A stretch of 64,000 nucleotides of DNA from Marinobacter szutsaonensis (GCF_039523335.1 NZ_BAAAFC010000001.1:620001-684000), one strand, 5' to 3'; shown: positions 9,001-18,951, numbered from the stretch's first letter. Numbers and translations: made by a program. Notes: generated by a model from the sequence alone, not told the origin.

Positions 9001-9837
9001 TTAGTTACGGCGGTAATGCAATTGTTTTCGGGTGTTTTCGACACTACCGTCCGGATTGTTTTTCTGGCGTTCGAGCAAGTTGTTGATGCGTCTCTCCGTG
9101 GCCTCGTGGAACACCGGAATCCGTTCCAGAGCCAGCAGGGTCATTGTCTGGTCATCTACAAAGCGCAGGTCTTCCTCTTTCAGCTCGAGGTTATCGAGGG
9201 GTTTGTCGCTGCCGGGAAAGACAATGAACAGCACGTTGTCATCCCACTTTTCCTCGAACTGGGCGAGGGTGAAGGAAATGTTGCCCACGGAGGGATCCGC
9301 CAGGTAGACCCGGCCATCCCGGATGGTGCGCAGCACTACGAAGTGCTTGAAGCCGGCGTGATGAATGGGAACGATCGCCGGATGATCCAGATCGATGAGG
9401 TCCTCGATGGTCGCCCGGAAGCCGCCCGAGGGATAACCCAGCGCCGTCACCAGCCGTTTCATGTCCAGCATGGAGAAGGCTCGGCGCTGAACGATCCGTT
9501 CGCTTTCTCCGTAATGCAGCAGCCCCTCCATCACCTGGCGTTCCGACAGGGTGCGGCCAAGGTAGTAATTGAGCACGGTGGTCAGGGCTGCACTGCCACA
9601 GCTATAGTCGTAGGCCTGCCGGACGATGTTGCGGTACTTCTGCTCGACCAGGGGCTCTACCCGGAAATCCGAGCGCAGCTTCACCGGACTTGCATCCACG
9701 TCCTGCTCGATCACGATGGAGCCTTTCTCGAACGGCTCGACCAAGGTTGCTTCTTGCACCATGGTGAATGTAAGAATGGATCCGGCGAGCACCAGCAGCA
9801 TGTCAGAAGAAGTCCCTGTTTTTATGACCCGCAGCAT
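9001..9837 (-). CDS. C39-family (bacteriocin-processing type) cysteine peptidase, FapD-like, first gene of the operon
   Basis: A 278-residue protein with a hydrophobic N terminus (about residues 12-28), so membrane-anchored or exported. The papain-like C39 site is complete: oxyanion Gln74, nucleophile Cys80 (DYSCGSAAL), His165 (GFKHFVVL) and Asp181 (LADPSVG). Unlike bacteriocin exporters it has no fused ABC transporter. Stand-alone periplasmic C39 peptidases occur as FapD in amyloid operons. C-terminal residues ~210-278 are charged and probably helical. It begins the operon, 56 bases upstream of the barrel gene. The protein it cleaves is unknown; no double-glycine leader peptide is visible nearby. 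Confidence 0.82.
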   Translation of the reverse strand: MLRVIKTGTSSDMLLVLAGSILTFTMVQEATLVEPFEKGSIVIEQDVDASPVKLRSDFRVEPLVEQKYRNIVRQAYDYSCGSAALTTVLNYYLGRTLSERQVMEGLLHYGESERIVQRRAFSMLDMKRLVTALGYPSGGFRATIEDLIDLDHPAIVPIHHAGFKHFVVLRTIRDGRVYLADPSVGNISFTLAQFEEKWDDNVLFIVFPGSDKPLDNLELKEEDLRFVDDQTMTLLALERIPVFHEATERRINNLLERQKNNPDGSVENTRKQLHYRRN

Positions 9838-9969
9838 TCATCGGGTTACATGTTGTTACGGTAAGATACCGAAATACCGGGACCCTTAAAGATAACTGTG
9901 CCTCAAATCTGTCTGTGCAGAAGCTTCCCTTAAGTAACGTTTTGAGACCTGGTTCATGGCAGGAACAGC

Positions 9970-10032
9970 AACGCCCCGAAGACCGTTAAGCCTTCCAGGG
10001 GCGCTCAGCAAGTTTCGGGGGGATTGATCCCC
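9970..10032 (-). terminator. Two hairpins after the DASS transporter gene, possible terminator
   Basis: In the 203-base gap between the C39 and DASS genes, GGGGA-TTGA-TCCCC lies at 10019-10032 and a longer stem, CGCCCC/GGGGCG with a GAAG/CTTC inner part, lies near 9972-10003. There is no T-run, so termination is uncertain. A short dyad CGGTA-AGA-TACCG at 9859-9871 lies just upstream of the C39 gene. Nothing else is visible in this gap. Confidence 0.3.
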
Positions 10033-10040
10033 ACGGAGTG

Positions 10041-11504
10041 TCAGAGGGTAAAGACCACCCCCAGCAGGGCGTAACACAACAGCGTCACCACCACGATGCC
10101 CATCAGGTTGAGGGCGAAGCCGGCACTGATCATGTCGCCGATTTTCATGTCGCCACTGGAGAACACGATGGCATTGGGCGGCGTTGCCACCGGCATCATG
10201 AAGGCGCAACTGGCGGCAATGGCGGCCGGCACGGTGAGCAACAGCGGTGACACACCCTGAGACATGGCCAGAGCCCCCAGCAGCGGCAGGAACGCCGCCG
10301 CCGTGGCGGTGTTGCTGGTCACCTCGGTCAAAAAGATGATCACCCCCGCCACGATGGCGACAAGCAGCAGCGTCGGCAGCGTTCCGGCGGCACCCAGGGA
10401 GCCGGCAATCCACTCCGCGAGCCCCGAACTGCTGATAACACCCGCCATTGCCAGGCCACCACCGAACAACAGCAAGACACCCCAGGGAATGCCCTTGGCG
10501 GTATCCCAGTCCATCAGGAACTGGCGCTCCCGGGTGTCGACCGGAATCAGGAACATGGCGATGGCCGCTGCGATCGCGATACCGGTGTCGCTGAGCCAGG
10601 GCATCAGCCCATCGGACAACAGGGGTCGGAATATCCAGGCGGCGGCGGTGATCAGGAACACCACTCCGACCAGTTTCTCGCCTTTGCCCAAGGGCCCCAG
10701 TGCTGCCAGCTCGTCACGGATGAGATCACCGCTGTCGCCCTGGTGCGAAAGGCCAAAATCGCGCCGGGTCAGCCACCACCAGGCCAGCGCCAGCATGACA
10801 ACCGTCACCGGCACTCCCATCAGCATCCATTGGGCAAAGCCCACCGAGATGCCCTGGTTTTCGCTCAGGTAAGCTGCCAGCAATGCATTGGGCGGTGTTC
10901 CGATCAGGGTTCCGATGCCACCGATACTGGCGGAGTAGGCAATGGCCAGTAACAGCGCCGTGGCATAGCGACGAACACCTTCCGGGTTGGAACCGTCAGC
11001 CATGGCAATCACGGACAGGCCAATGGGCAGCATCATGATTGCGGTGGCGGTGTTACTCACCCACATGCTCAGAAATGCGGTGGCGAGCATGAACCCGGCG
11101 ATCTGGCGCTTCGGCTTGCTGCCCACCGTTTTCAGGGTCAGCAGGGCAATGCGACGGTGCAGGTTCCAGCGCTGCATGGCCAGGCCGAGGGTGAAGCCGC
11201 CGAGAAACAGGAAAATGATCGGATGGGCATAGGGGGATGTGGCCGCCGAAACGGATCCCAAGCCCAGTGCCGGTACCAGCACGATGGGCAGCATCGCCGT
11301 GGCAGGAATCGGAATAGCCTCGGTACTCCACCAGGTCGCCATCAACAGCATCATGCCAAGGGCGGCCCAGGCTTCCTCCCCCATGGTTTCGGGGGCAGGA
11401 ACAACCACCGTGATCAACAGAAACAGGGCACCGAGTACCAGGCCAATCAACTGACTTTTGGGCAGCCCCGTAGACTGGTTCGCGCCGTTTCGGGATTCAG
11501 ACAT
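10041..11504 (-). CDS. DASS/SLC13-family sodium:anion symporter
   Basis: A 487-residue polytopic membrane protein with both inverted-repeat signature loops, SNTATAIMMLP (first half) and TSNTATAAAFLPL (second half), which bind sodium and carboxylate or sulfate in this family. Helical hairpins and the WWSTEAIPI entry motif are typical. It most likely imports di- or tricarboxylates, but the sequence does not discriminate from sulfate. It is the last gene of a minus-strand run, 47 bases after the YjdF-like gene. Confidence 0.9.
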   Translation of the reverse strand: MSESRNGANQSTGLPKSQLIGLVLGALFLLITVVVPAPETMGEEAWAALGMMLLMATWWSTEAIPIPATAMLPIVLVPALGLGSVSAATSPYAHPIIFLFLGGFTLGLAMQRWNLHRRIALLTLKTVGSKPKRQIAGFMLATAFLSMWVSNTATAIMMLPIGLSVIAMADGSNPEGVRRYATALLLAIAYSASIGGIGTLIGTPPNALLAAYLSENQGISVGFAQWMLMGVPVTVVMLALAWWWLTRRDFGLSHQGDSGDLIRDELAALGPLGKGEKLVGVVFLITAAAWIFRPLLSDGLMPWLSDTGIAIAAAIAMFLIPVDTRERQFLMDWDTAKGIPWGVLLLFGGGLAMAGVISSSGLAEWIAGSLGAAGTLPTLLLVAIVAGVIIFLTEVTSNTATAAAFLPLLGALAMSQGVSPLLLTVPAAIAASCAFMMPVATPPNAIVFSSGDMKIGDMISAGFALNLMGIVVVTLLCYALLGVVFTL

Positions 11505-11551
11505 AACAACAGGTTTCCGTCAGGTTCAATACAGGTCAGTTTCAATCGGGT

Positions 11552-12166
11552 TCAGGAGGCCACACGGGCAAGCTGCCGGTCATGCACACGGCCAAGCAGC
11601 ACAAGCGCCAGAATGGCGCCAGACAGGGCCCAGGCCATGTCCGACTGGGTATCCCAGACATAACCCTGGGTACCCAGGAAGGCCTCGGCCGCCTCATCAC
11701 TCAGCAGCGCCACCCACCATTCGATCAACTCATAGAATGCGCTGAGGGCAAGACAGAAGCAGACGATGAAGAACGAGGACCAGCCGGACCGGGCAAAAAC
11801 ATCCAGTCTGAGGACCACTTCGCGGGCAATCATCGCCGGGATGAATCCCTGGGCAAGGTGCCCGAGTTTGTCGTAATTGTTACGCTCCCAGCCAAACCAG
11901 TCGCCCAGATGATTGAACAGGGGCACTTCGGCGTAGGTGTAATGTCCCCCTACCATCAGGATGACGGCGTGCACCAGAATCAGCCAGTAAGCCAGCGAGG
12001 TCAGGGGGAAGCGGAAATAGCACCAGGCAACAAGCACAAAGCCGATGGCCGCAGGCAGCACTTCCAGGACCCAGGTTGCCCGGTCCTTGGGACCAATTCC
12101 CGACCAGACGAATACTGCCAGAAAGATTCCCACCCAGGCCAGAATAGCCACCGGTTTCTGCGCCAT
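11552..12166 (-). CDS. DUF2238 / YjdF-like inner membrane protein
   Basis: A 204-residue protein with about six hydrophobic helices and the family signature NNYDKLGHLAQGFIPAMIAREV followed by FYELIEWW and DTQSDM. The function of this family is unknown. I chose MAQKPV at 12166 because AGGGAG lies eight bases upstream; the longer open frame upstream overlaps the amidohydrolase gene antisense-free but has no membrane character. It lies 68 bases after the amidohydrolase stop, probably in the same transcript. Confidence 0.85.
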   Translation of the reverse strand: MAQKPVAILAWVGIFLAVFVWSGIGPKDRATWVLEVLPAAIGFVLVAWCYFRFPLTSLAYWLILVHAVILMVGGHYTYAEVPLFNHLGDWFGWERNNYDKLGHLAQGFIPAMIAREVVLRLDVFARSGWSSFFIVCFCLALSAFYELIEWWVALLSDEAAEAFLGTQGYVWDTQSDMAWALSGAILALVLLGRVHDRQLARVAS

Positions 12167-12234
12167 ACACTGCACTCCCTTGTCGGCATTTTTTTGGGGT
12201 TCATGGTCGCATTCTACGCCGGCCACCTCAAAAA

Positions 12235-13983
12235 TCAGTGTTGCCCGGCCCTGAGAAACTGCCCGAAGCCGCCCTGTTTCCCCAGCTCCGGCTCGATCTG
12301 CTCGTCGCTGACCGCTGCCCGACCGTTGATCAGGACGTGCTTCACACAGCCCGGCACCCGGTTGACCATGCGTTCCAGGCCGAAGTTCTCCATCTCTGCC
12401 CACTGAACCTGTTCAAGATCCTGCTCCAGGGCCCGCGGATCCAGGACGGTGACATCCGCCCGGTCTCCCTCGCGGATGTAGCCGGCATCAATACCCAGCC
12501 AGTCCGCCTGCTCGCCGGTTAGCCGGTGCACGGCCCGCTCCAGTGACATCACCGGCTCGTCCTGCTGTTGGCTCTCGTGCACCAGTTTCAGGAATCGCAA
12601 CGGCAGATTATAGAAGGCCATGTTTCGAATGTGGGCACCGGCATCGGAGAAGGTGATCAGTGCGTGGGGACTTTTCACCATTTCCCGCAGACGGTCCTTG
12701 CGATGGTTGCCCACAACCGTGAACCAGCGCAAGGCCCGGCCATGGGTCACCACCATATCCAGGAAGAAATCCACCACGTGGATACCCCGTTCCCGGGCCA
12801 GCTCGGCAAAGTTACGGCCCACCAGCGAGGAATCCGGACAGTCCAGCACGATGGCATCACCGAAATCCCGCTGCCACACCCTGGGCGACAGCTTTTCCTT
12901 GTAGAACTTCCGGAAGGTTCGGCGATAACCCTCATCCTGCAACAGCTCATTGCGTTCGAGCTGATCGCGGATATCCAGGGCCATCTCACCGGCACCGAAC
13001 TCCTCGAACAGGACAATGTCCATGCCATCTGCATAGATGGCAAATGGCGTGGGCAACAGCTGCCAGCGGAAGTTACCGCCGAAGCCGTTGGCCAGCCACG
13101 CCACCAACCTGGCCATAGGCCGGACGGTCGGATTGCCCTTGAGGTCAATCATCGCGATCAGGGTGGTCTTGAGCGGCTTTCGCAGCCAGCCCAGGGTCTC
13201 TTTCAGGTACTGGGTGACCTGCAGCGGATTGGCAGCGTTGGGGGCGCCCTGATGAACCCGGCCGTAATGCCGGAGCAACCGGTTCAACCGGCTGACCTCT
13301 CGCCAGCGGGCATAGGTGCTGGGCAGGCTCTTGGACCATTCCCGGTCACCGTCGACCTTGTCCCATTTCAGGCACATGGTCGAGAGCCCGAGAAACCCCT
13401 CCTCCAGCGCTTCCTCCAGCAACTGCTCCATGCGCCCGAGCTCTTCCTCCGTAGGGGTGACCGATCGGTCAGTAGCCCGGTGCAGGCCCATTACGCCGGT
13501 GCGCAGGTCGCTGTGGCCCAGGAAACTGATCACATTGGGTCCTATCGGGTGGGCGTTGATGAACCCGACCCATTCCTTCGGACTTTGCCAGGTCTTGTGT
13601 TCCTGCAGGATTGGCAAAACCTTTTCCCGGGGCACGGTCTCGACCCGGGTGAAGATATCCGAGGCGTCCTCCGCGTCCGAGCAGACCATGCTCAGGGAGC
13701 AGCTGCCGATCAGCACCGTGGTCACACCATGCCGGACAGACTCGGATAGCGAAGGTGCAACAATCAGCTCGGCATCGTAGTGGGTATGGGTGTCCAGGAA
13801 GCCGGGAGTGACCCAACAACCGTGTGCATCAATTACCCTTACCGCTTGAGCCGGATCAAGTGATCCGACATCGGCGACAGCATGGATTCGTCCATCACGG
13901 ATGCCAACATCCGCGATCCGGGACGGATTCGGGCTGCCATCAAAATAGCGGCCTCCCACAATCAGGGTATCGTACTGACTCAC
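12235..13983 (-). CDS. N-acyl-D-amino-acid deacylase-type amidohydrolase
   Basis: A 582-residue amidohydrolase-superfamily enzyme. The N-terminal composite domain starts YDTLIVGGRYFDG, and the first metal motif is THTHYD (His66, His68). Later motifs include LGHSDLR, HVVDFFLDMVV with the catalytic region, and SDAGAHIRNM near residue 450. The C terminus restores the beta-sandwich (GDRADVTVLDP). The family removes acyl groups from D-amino acids or hydrolyses related amides. The physiological substrate is not predictable. It follows the HlyD-type adaptor gene by 77 bases; whether the ABC set and the enzyme share a substrate is speculative. Confidence 0.85.
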   Translation of the reverse strand: MSQYDTLIVGGRYFDGSPNPSRIADVGIRDGRIHAVADVGSLDPAQAVRVIDAHGCWVTPGFLDTHTHYDAELIVAPSLSESVRHGVTTVLIGSCSLSMVCSDAEDASDIFTRVETVPREKVLPILQEHKTWQSPKEWVGFINAHPIGPNVISFLGHSDLRTGVMGLHRATDRSVTPTEEELGRMEQLLEEALEEGFLGLSTMCLKWDKVDGDREWSKSLPSTYARWREVSRLNRLLRHYGRVHQGAPNAANPLQVTQYLKETLGWLRKPLKTTLIAMIDLKGNPTVRPMARLVAWLANGFGGNFRWQLLPTPFAIYADGMDIVLFEEFGAGEMALDIRDQLERNELLQDEGYRRTFRKFYKEKLSPRVWQRDFGDAIVLDCPDSSLVGRNFAELARERGIHVVDFFLDMVVTHGRALRWFTVVGNHRKDRLREMVKSPHALITFSDAGAHIRNMAFYNLPLRFLKLVHESQQQDEPVMSLERAVHRLTGEQADWLGIDAGYIREGDRADVTVLDPRALEQDLEQVQWAEMENFGLERMVNRVPGCVKHVLINGRAAVSDEQIEPELGKQGGFGQFLRAGQH

Positions 13984-14060
13984 GGCAGGGGCTCCTGTCC
14001 TGTTCTTGTTGTTGATCCCAGTCTAGCCCATAACGTGACAGTCGATCACCTTCTGTCTTG

Positions 14061-15275
14061 TCAACGGGCTCGGATCCGGACACCCTCCTCCAGTTGCCGA
14101 TCCGGGTGCCTTACCACCCGGTCGCCAACTTTCAGTCCATCGAGAATCTGGGTTTTCAGCCCGTTGCTCTGGCCGGTCTGCACCGGCTGACGATGGACGG
14201 TATCGTCCCGGGCAAGGAACACCCAGCTCTGGTCTCCGGAGCTGAAAATGGCCGAGGACGGCGCCCAGAGCACGTCTTCGGCAGACCAGAGTATGAAGCT
14301 GGCATCCACCCGGTAGCCGTCACCGAGGGATTGCCACTGCTCGATAGGACTGGTGATATCTGCCACCACCTGCACACGCTGCTCCTCCACGCCCAGGGCC
14401 GAGATATCCTCGAATCCCACCGGCTCCACTCGCCGGACCACGCCTTGCAGCTCCGGCCCGCCCCAGCCGCTGAAGCGAACTTCCATGCCGGGCTGCAGCT
14501 TCACCGCATCAAAGCTGAGCACATCGATCACTACCTCCAGCGCTGCCGGGTCTCCCACTTCGGCAATGGGACTGCCCGCCTGGATGACTCCTTCACTCTT
14601 GCGCACGACCGAAAGCACTGCACCGGCAACCGGCGAGGTCACCGCCACCCGCTCCTTCGGCTGTTCGCCATTGCTGCGGGCGGCCGACACATCCAGCCGG
14701 GTACGTGCCGCTGCCAGCTCGTGGGCCATGACTTCCTGATCAAAACGGGCCGAGCGCAGAATGGCCTGTGCCCGATCCGCCGTGGCTCTCGCCTGTTCAA
14801 TCTGCTCCTCGGAGACAAACCGGTTGTCACTCCTGGACTGCAGTGACTCGAGGCGCTCCAGCTCCTGCCGGGCAAACCGGGCCTCGGCCTCGGCCGCTTC
14901 CACCTTCTGCTGCGCCGAACTCAGGGCCGACCGCGCCGATTCCACCTTTGCCTCTGCCTCGGCCCGGCTCCTGGCGTCCAGGATAGCCGAGGGCATGGGA
15001 TCCACTTCGGTCAGCGTCTGGCCTGTACTTACTGAGTCACCCACCTCCGGCATAACCCGGTGCAGATAGCCGGAGACCGGCGCCGAAATCAGGTACCGGT
15101 CCTTGACCCGGGCCTTGCCCTCCTCGGTGATGGAGACCTCCAGCGGTCCGCGACTGACCTCCGCCAGATCCACCCAGACCGGATCGGGGCGGAAGGCGAA
15201 GGCGATCGCCGCCATCGCCAACACTGTCACCATCCCCCAGAACAGCCATTTACCCGACAACCGTTTTTTACTCAC
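14061..15275 (-). CDS. HlyD-family periplasmic adaptor of an ABC efflux set
   Basis: A 404-residue membrane-fusion protein. It has one N-terminal membrane helix (WLFWGMVTVLAMAAIAFAF), a lipoyl half-motif (APVSGYLHRVMPEVGDSVSTGQ), a long alpha-hairpin rich in Ala/Glu/Arg (about residues 90-195), the second lipoyl half (VTSPVAGAVLSVVRKSEG) and a C-terminal beta-barrel. It joins an inner membrane transporter to an outer membrane channel. It is 44 bases downstream of the FtsX-type permease, so the three genes form a tripartite set without its own outer membrane channel. Confidence 0.9.
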   Translation of the reverse strand: MSKKRLSGKWLFWGMVTVLAMAAIAFAFRPDPVWVDLAEVSRGPLEVSITEEGKARVKDRYLISAPVSGYLHRVMPEVGDSVSTGQTLTEVDPMPSAILDARSRAEAEAKVESARSALSSAQQKVEAAEAEARFARQELERLESLQSRSDNRFVSEEQIEQARATADRAQAILRSARFDQEVMAHELAAARTRLDVSAARSNGEQPKERVAVTSPVAGAVLSVVRKSEGVIQAGSPIAEVGDPAALEVVIDVLSFDAVKLQPGMEVRFSGWGGPELQGVVRRVEPVGFEDISALGVEEQRVQVVADITSPIEQWQSLGDGYRVDASFILWSAEDVLWAPSSAIFSSGDQSWVFLARDDTVHRQPVQTGQSNGLKTQILDGLKVGDRVVRHPDRQLEEGVRIRAR

Positions 15276-15319
15276 AGCACCCCGCCCGAACGTTGATCCA
15301 TTTGATGTTCTCCTGATTG

Positions 15320-17695
15320 CTATTCACGGGTTTTGAGGACCGCTATCAGATCCAGGTTGCGCAGACGCCACCAGGCAATAACCCCCGAAGCGATGGCAGA
15401 TACCACGACCACCGCCGAGGAAATCGCCAGTGTCTGCGTAGTGATAGTCAGCGGGACCCGGTAGAGTTCGGTCTGCATCGCCGTGATAATGGCCCAGGAC
15501 AAACCATAACCCGCAAGCCAGCCCAGCGGGATTCCCAGCACCAGCATCACCGCCACTTCCGCCAGCAGAATATGATTCACCTCATTATGGGTGTACCCCA
15601 GTACCCGCAGGCTTGCCAGTTCCCGACCTTTCTCCGCCAGCGAAATCCGCACCGTGTTGTAGACGACGCCGAAGGCAATGATTCCGCCCAGCATGCTGAT
15701 GAAAAGGGTAAACGTCAGGAAGGTTTTTGCCAGCGTTTCATAGAAACTGTCCAGCATCCCCTGCCGGATACTGATGCCCAGTATTCGGGGAGTTTCCCGG
15801 AGTTCGCGGTAAGTTTGCTGCGCTCGCTGAGGGTCAATGTTCAGCAGAACCTGATTGATCAATGCCCCCTCGCCCAGGGCGCGGTTCAGGGATGCCAGCC
15901 GCATGTAGGCCCCCACCCCGAGGAACTCGCTGGTTATGCCGGCAACCGGCAATTCGACGCGGCGGCGATCGCCCTCCAGTATTTCGATCTCAAGCGTCTG
16001 ACCCGTGGTCACATCCAGTCGCCTGGCCAGAAAGTCCGTCAACAGCAACCCGGCCTCCGGCAGGGAAACCGGCTCCAGTTCCTTGTCAATCACAAACTGG
16101 AGGCTGGCCTGCTCGGGCATACCGGTGATTGCTCCGCGCCATTCCCTGTGCCCGTTCACCAGCCGGGCGGTTACCACCCGACGACCCTCCACGTAACGGA
16201 TACCCGGCTGCCTCTGTAGGTCATACATCGCCGGTGAATTGACCGGGTCAATCAGGGTAGCTGTGACATCCTGTTGCTGGACCCGGGCAAACTGCGAATG
16301 CACCATCAGGGATACCGCATCGAACTGGAAATTCCCCACCAGGACGATGGCGGAGGCCATGGCAATGCCGCTGACCGACAGTAGCGTTCGCCCCGGTCGC
16401 CGGAACAGTTGCCGGACCACCATCCGGGAGGGCTGGCTGAAACCGCGGGGCGCGAAAAACCGTTCAGCGGCGGTGACCCGAAAACGGGCCGGGCCCTCGG
16501 GGCGCATGCCCTCGGCGGGCGGCAGTGCGGCAGCGCGACGGATAGCCTGCCAGCCGCCCAGCCAGGCCACCACCAGGGTAACGACCGCAAGCAGCAGGAG
16601 CCAGGCCGGATCCAGCCGGAACAGCAGCGACGGGAACCGGTAATAATCCATGTAGATCTCACCCATGGCCCGGCCTGCCCAGACACCCAGGGCCACCCCC
16701 AGCAACAGGCCGATCACCGAAATGGTCAGCACCAGCTGGCTGTAGTGCCAGCCAATCTGCACGTTGCTGTAACCGAAGGCCTTGAGTATGGCAATGATGT
16801 CCCGCTGGGTGCTGATCAGTCGGTTGATAACCACATTGAGCAGGAACATGGCCACTGTCATGAAGATCGCCGGGAAAACCGTTGCCATGGTCCGCAGCTG
16901 GGCCAGCTCATCGTCCAGCATCTGGTGGGAGAAATGGTCCTCACGCCCGTAGGCGCCGGTACCACCGTAGCGGTCCAGCACCCGATCCAGGCTGTCGATG
17001 ACCGATGCCACCGGCACCCCGGGCTCGACCCGGGCAACCAGGCTGTTGAAGGCCCCTTTCATGTCCATGGCCGCCGCCAGAGCTTCCCGCCCCATCCACA
17101 ACACCCCGTAACGGGGGTAATCCGGCAACATGCTTCCCGGGGCAAGCACATAGATGAATTCCGGAGCCTCCGCGATGCCGGTAACCGTCAGCTGCTGGCG
17201 CCGGCCGTTGATGATCCCGGTAAACCGGTCACCTGGTTCCAGCTGGTGGGCCTCGGCGAAGCCCTGGATCACCACTACTTCATGGCTACGACCCGCCAGC
17301 GGCAGACGGCCACGGCGCAGGAACAACTGGTTCACCTCCGGCTGGCCGTGTTCCGGCAGTGACACCAGGCGGGCGGACACCGGATCTTCGAACCCCGGCA
17401 TCTCCAGCTTTGCGCCCCCCTCCACCCGTGCACTGAAGCGGGAAATCCCGGGAATGGCGGCGATCTGTTGGGTGACATGCAGGGGCGCCCGCTTGAGTGA
17501 GGCGAACACCTCGGCAAACTGGTAATCGTCGTAATACACCGCGCGGGTGGAAACCAGGGACGAATAGTTGACCAGGGACAGCACACACACTGCCACACCG
17601 CCGGCAATTACCAGGGCGATGGCCAGCACCTGCCCCCGCATCTGCCAAAGTTCGCGGCGAATCTTGGTGTTGAGTGAGGGTGTAGTCAGAGCCAT
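15320..17695 (-). CDS. Large ABC transporter permease with two FtsX domains
   Basis: A 791-residue permease. It begins with a membrane helix after a basic N terminus ([21 protein letters not shown]), a long periplasmic MacB-PCD-like domain, a first FtsX domain (about residues 275-400, [21 protein letters not shown]), a second N-terminal helix and a second FtsX domain at the C terminus (about residues 660-780). This double-FtsX architecture is typical of permeases exporting lipids, lipoproteins or peptides by mechanotransmission. It starts four bases after the ATPase stop, so the two are surely cotranscribed. Confidence 0.92.
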   Translation of the reverse strand: MALTTPSLNTKIRRELWQMRGQVLAIALVIAGGVAVCVLSLVNYSSLVSTRAVYYDDYQFAEVFASLKRAPLHVTQQIAAIPGISRFSARVEGGAKLEMPGFEDPVSARLVSLPEHGQPEVNQLFLRRGRLPLAGRSHEVVVIQGFAEAHQLEPGDRFTGIINGRRQQLTVTGIAEAPEFIYVLAPGSMLPDYPRYGVLWMGREALAAAMDMKGAFNSLVARVEPGVPVASVIDSLDRVLDRYGGTGAYGREDHFSHQMLDDELAQLRTMATVFPAIFMTVAMFLLNVVINRLISTQRDIIAILKAFGYSNVQIGWHYSQLVLTISVIGLLLGVALGVWAGRAMGEIYMDYYRFPSLLFRLDPAWLLLLAVVTLVVAWLGGWQAIRRAAALPPAEGMRPEGPARFRVTAAERFFAPRGFSQPSRMVVRQLFRRPGRTLLSVSGIAMASAIVLVGNFQFDAVSLMVHSQFARVQQQDVTATLIDPVNSPAMYDLQRQPGIRYVEGRRVVTARLVNGHREWRGAITGMPEQASLQFVIDKELEPVSLPEAGLLLTDFLARRLDVTTGQTLEIEILEGDRRRVELPVAGITSEFLGVGAYMRLASLNRALGEGALINQVLLNIDPQRAQQTYRELRETPRILGISIRQGMLDSFYETLAKTFLTFTLFISMLGGIIAFGVVYNTVRISLAEKGRELASLRVLGYTHNEVNHILLAEVAVMLVLGIPLGWLAGYGLSWAIITAMQTELYRVPLTITTQTLAISSAVVVVSAIASGVIAWWRLRNLDLIAVLKTRE

Positions 17696-17699
17696 GGCG

Positions 17700-18410
17700 T
17701 CACCAGGTCAGGGTCTTCGGGTCCTGCCGTTCGGCATTGCGGGATTCGCCGCTGATCCTGCCGTCGGACATGGTGATTACCCGGTCTCCCATACCGGCGA
17801 TAGAGGCATTGTGGGTAATGATGACGGTGGTGGTCCCGGTTTCCCGGTTGGCCTTGTCCAGGGCTTCCAGCACCAGTATGCCGGTTGCCGAATCCAGTGC
17901 TCCTGTGGGCTCGTCGCAAAGCAGCACCTGCGGGCGCTTGGCGATGGCCCGGGCAATGGCCACCCGTTGTTGCTCGCCACCGGAAAGCTGGGCCGGAAAG
18001 TGGTCCATCCGGGATTTAAGCCCGACCAGGCCTAACGCTTCTTCGGGCGTCATGGGGTCGGAGGCGATCTCGGTGACCGCCGCGACGTTTTCCCTCGCCG
18101 TGAGGCTCGGAATCAGGTTATAGAACTGGAACACGAATCCGACATGCTCCCGGCGGTAGCGGGTCAGCTCGGCATCGCTGGCACCGCTCAGGTCATGATC
18201 CCGGTAACGCACCTCACCGGCGGTGGGCACATCCAGCCCGCCCAGAATATTGAGGAGGGTAGATTTACCGGAGCCGGAAGCACCCAGCATGACCACCAGC
18301 TCACCGGCGTAGAGATCCAGGTCGATGCCCCGGAGCGCATGCACCTGTAACTCACCCTGGTCGTAGACCTTGGTCACACCCTGGGTGTGGAAGACCGCTT
18401 CCCTGCTCAC
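17700..18410 (-). CDS. ABC transporter ATP-binding protein (LolD/MacB type)
   Basis: A 236-residue ATPase with Walker [11 protein letters not shown]-loop [12 protein letters not shown], signature LSGGEQQR, Walker [12 protein letters not shown] and switch HN (TVIITHNAS, where the usual His is THN). The open frame extends over the DksA-like gene, so the real start must lie after its stop; I use GTG at 18410, giving [16 protein letters not shown] as N terminus. The ribosome site is weak and the start is uncertain. It powers the double-FtsX permease immediately downstream. Confidence 0.9.
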   Translation of the reverse strand: MSREAVFHTQGVTKVYDQGELQVHALRGIDLDLYAGELVVMLGASGSGKSTLLNILGGLDVPTAGEVRYRDHDLSGASDAELTRYRREHVGFVFQFYNLIPSLTARENVAAVTEIASDPMTPEEALGLVGLKSRMDHFPAQLSGGEQQRVAIARAIAKRPQVLLCDEPTGALDSATGILVLEALDKANRETGTTTVIITHNASIAGMGDRVITMSDGRISGESRNAERQDPKTLTW

Positions 18411-18442
18411 AGCTGGAATACCTGCCCCTGCTTCTGGGTGAT

Positions 18443-18763
18443 TCAATCGCCGGCGCAGTCCACACAAAGCGTTGTGTACGGCAGTACCTGCAATCTGCGC
18501 GGATCGATGTCTTCCCCGCAGGATTCGCATTCATCGCCGACACCGTTGTTGATTCGCTCCAGGGCATGCTCGATCTGGGCGAGTTCGGTACGGGCCTCCG
18601 TTTCCAGGGAGTCGACCACCTCATCGTTCTGGGTCTGGGTCGCCTGTTCTTCGAAGTCCTTGTCCAGGGCACCGTCCTCGCGGTTCTGGTGGGCATGGTA
18701 CCGATTCAGGCGAGCCTGCACATCGGCTTTCAGAGCTTCCAGTTCGGATTTACGATCAGTCAT
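18443..18763 (-). CDS. Small DksA/TraR-family C4 zinc-finger protein
   Basis: A 106-residue protein with a helical N-terminal two thirds and a C4 zinc finger, Cys79-x2-Cys82 and Cys100-x2-Cys103. Proteins of this group bind in the RNA polymerase secondary channel or are of unknown role. It is shorter than DksA (about 150 residues). The tip acidic pair of DksA is not clearly conserved, although [10 protein letters not shown] contains acidic residues. It lies directly upstream of the ABC ATPase (32 bases) and may head the same transcript. Confidence 0.82.
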   Translation of the reverse strand: MTDRKSELEALKADVQARLNRYHAHQNREDGALDKDFEEQATQTQNDEVVDSLETEARTELAQIEHALERINNGVGDECESCGEDIDPRRLQVLPYTTLCVDCAGD

Positions 18764-18895
18764 GACGGGTTACGGCTCCTCTGGGATTCGATTGGCAATT
18801 AACCGATACACTAAAGCATAAGCTGAACCGGGGATTGATGCCTGTCAAAATTGCCAAACGACAAACGACTGAACGTTGACCACCAAACTAATTCA

Positions 18896-18923
18896 GACCC
18901 GGCCCCCTGGCGAGGTCCGGGTC
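18896..18923 (-). terminator. GC hairpin between lipase and DksA-like gene
   Basis: GACCCGG and CCGGGTC form a 7-bp stem in the 188-base gap downstream of the lipase gene. On the minus strand it is followed by TGAATTAGTTT, a weak T tract. It may end the lipase transcript. No clear promoter for the DksA-like gene could be picked in the rest of the gap. Confidence 0.35.
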
Positions 18924-18951
18924 ACTTGCATCGCTACGTCGATTGTTGACG

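Noticed and set aside
9838..10040. Search for a small substrate peptide gene upstream of the C39 peptidase
   Set aside because: No short frame with a ribosome site, Gly-Gly leader or signal sequence could be found in this gap.
12568..13749. Open frame (393 codons) antisense to the amidohydrolase
   Set aside because: His/Gln/Pro-rich shadow frame without signal or motif.
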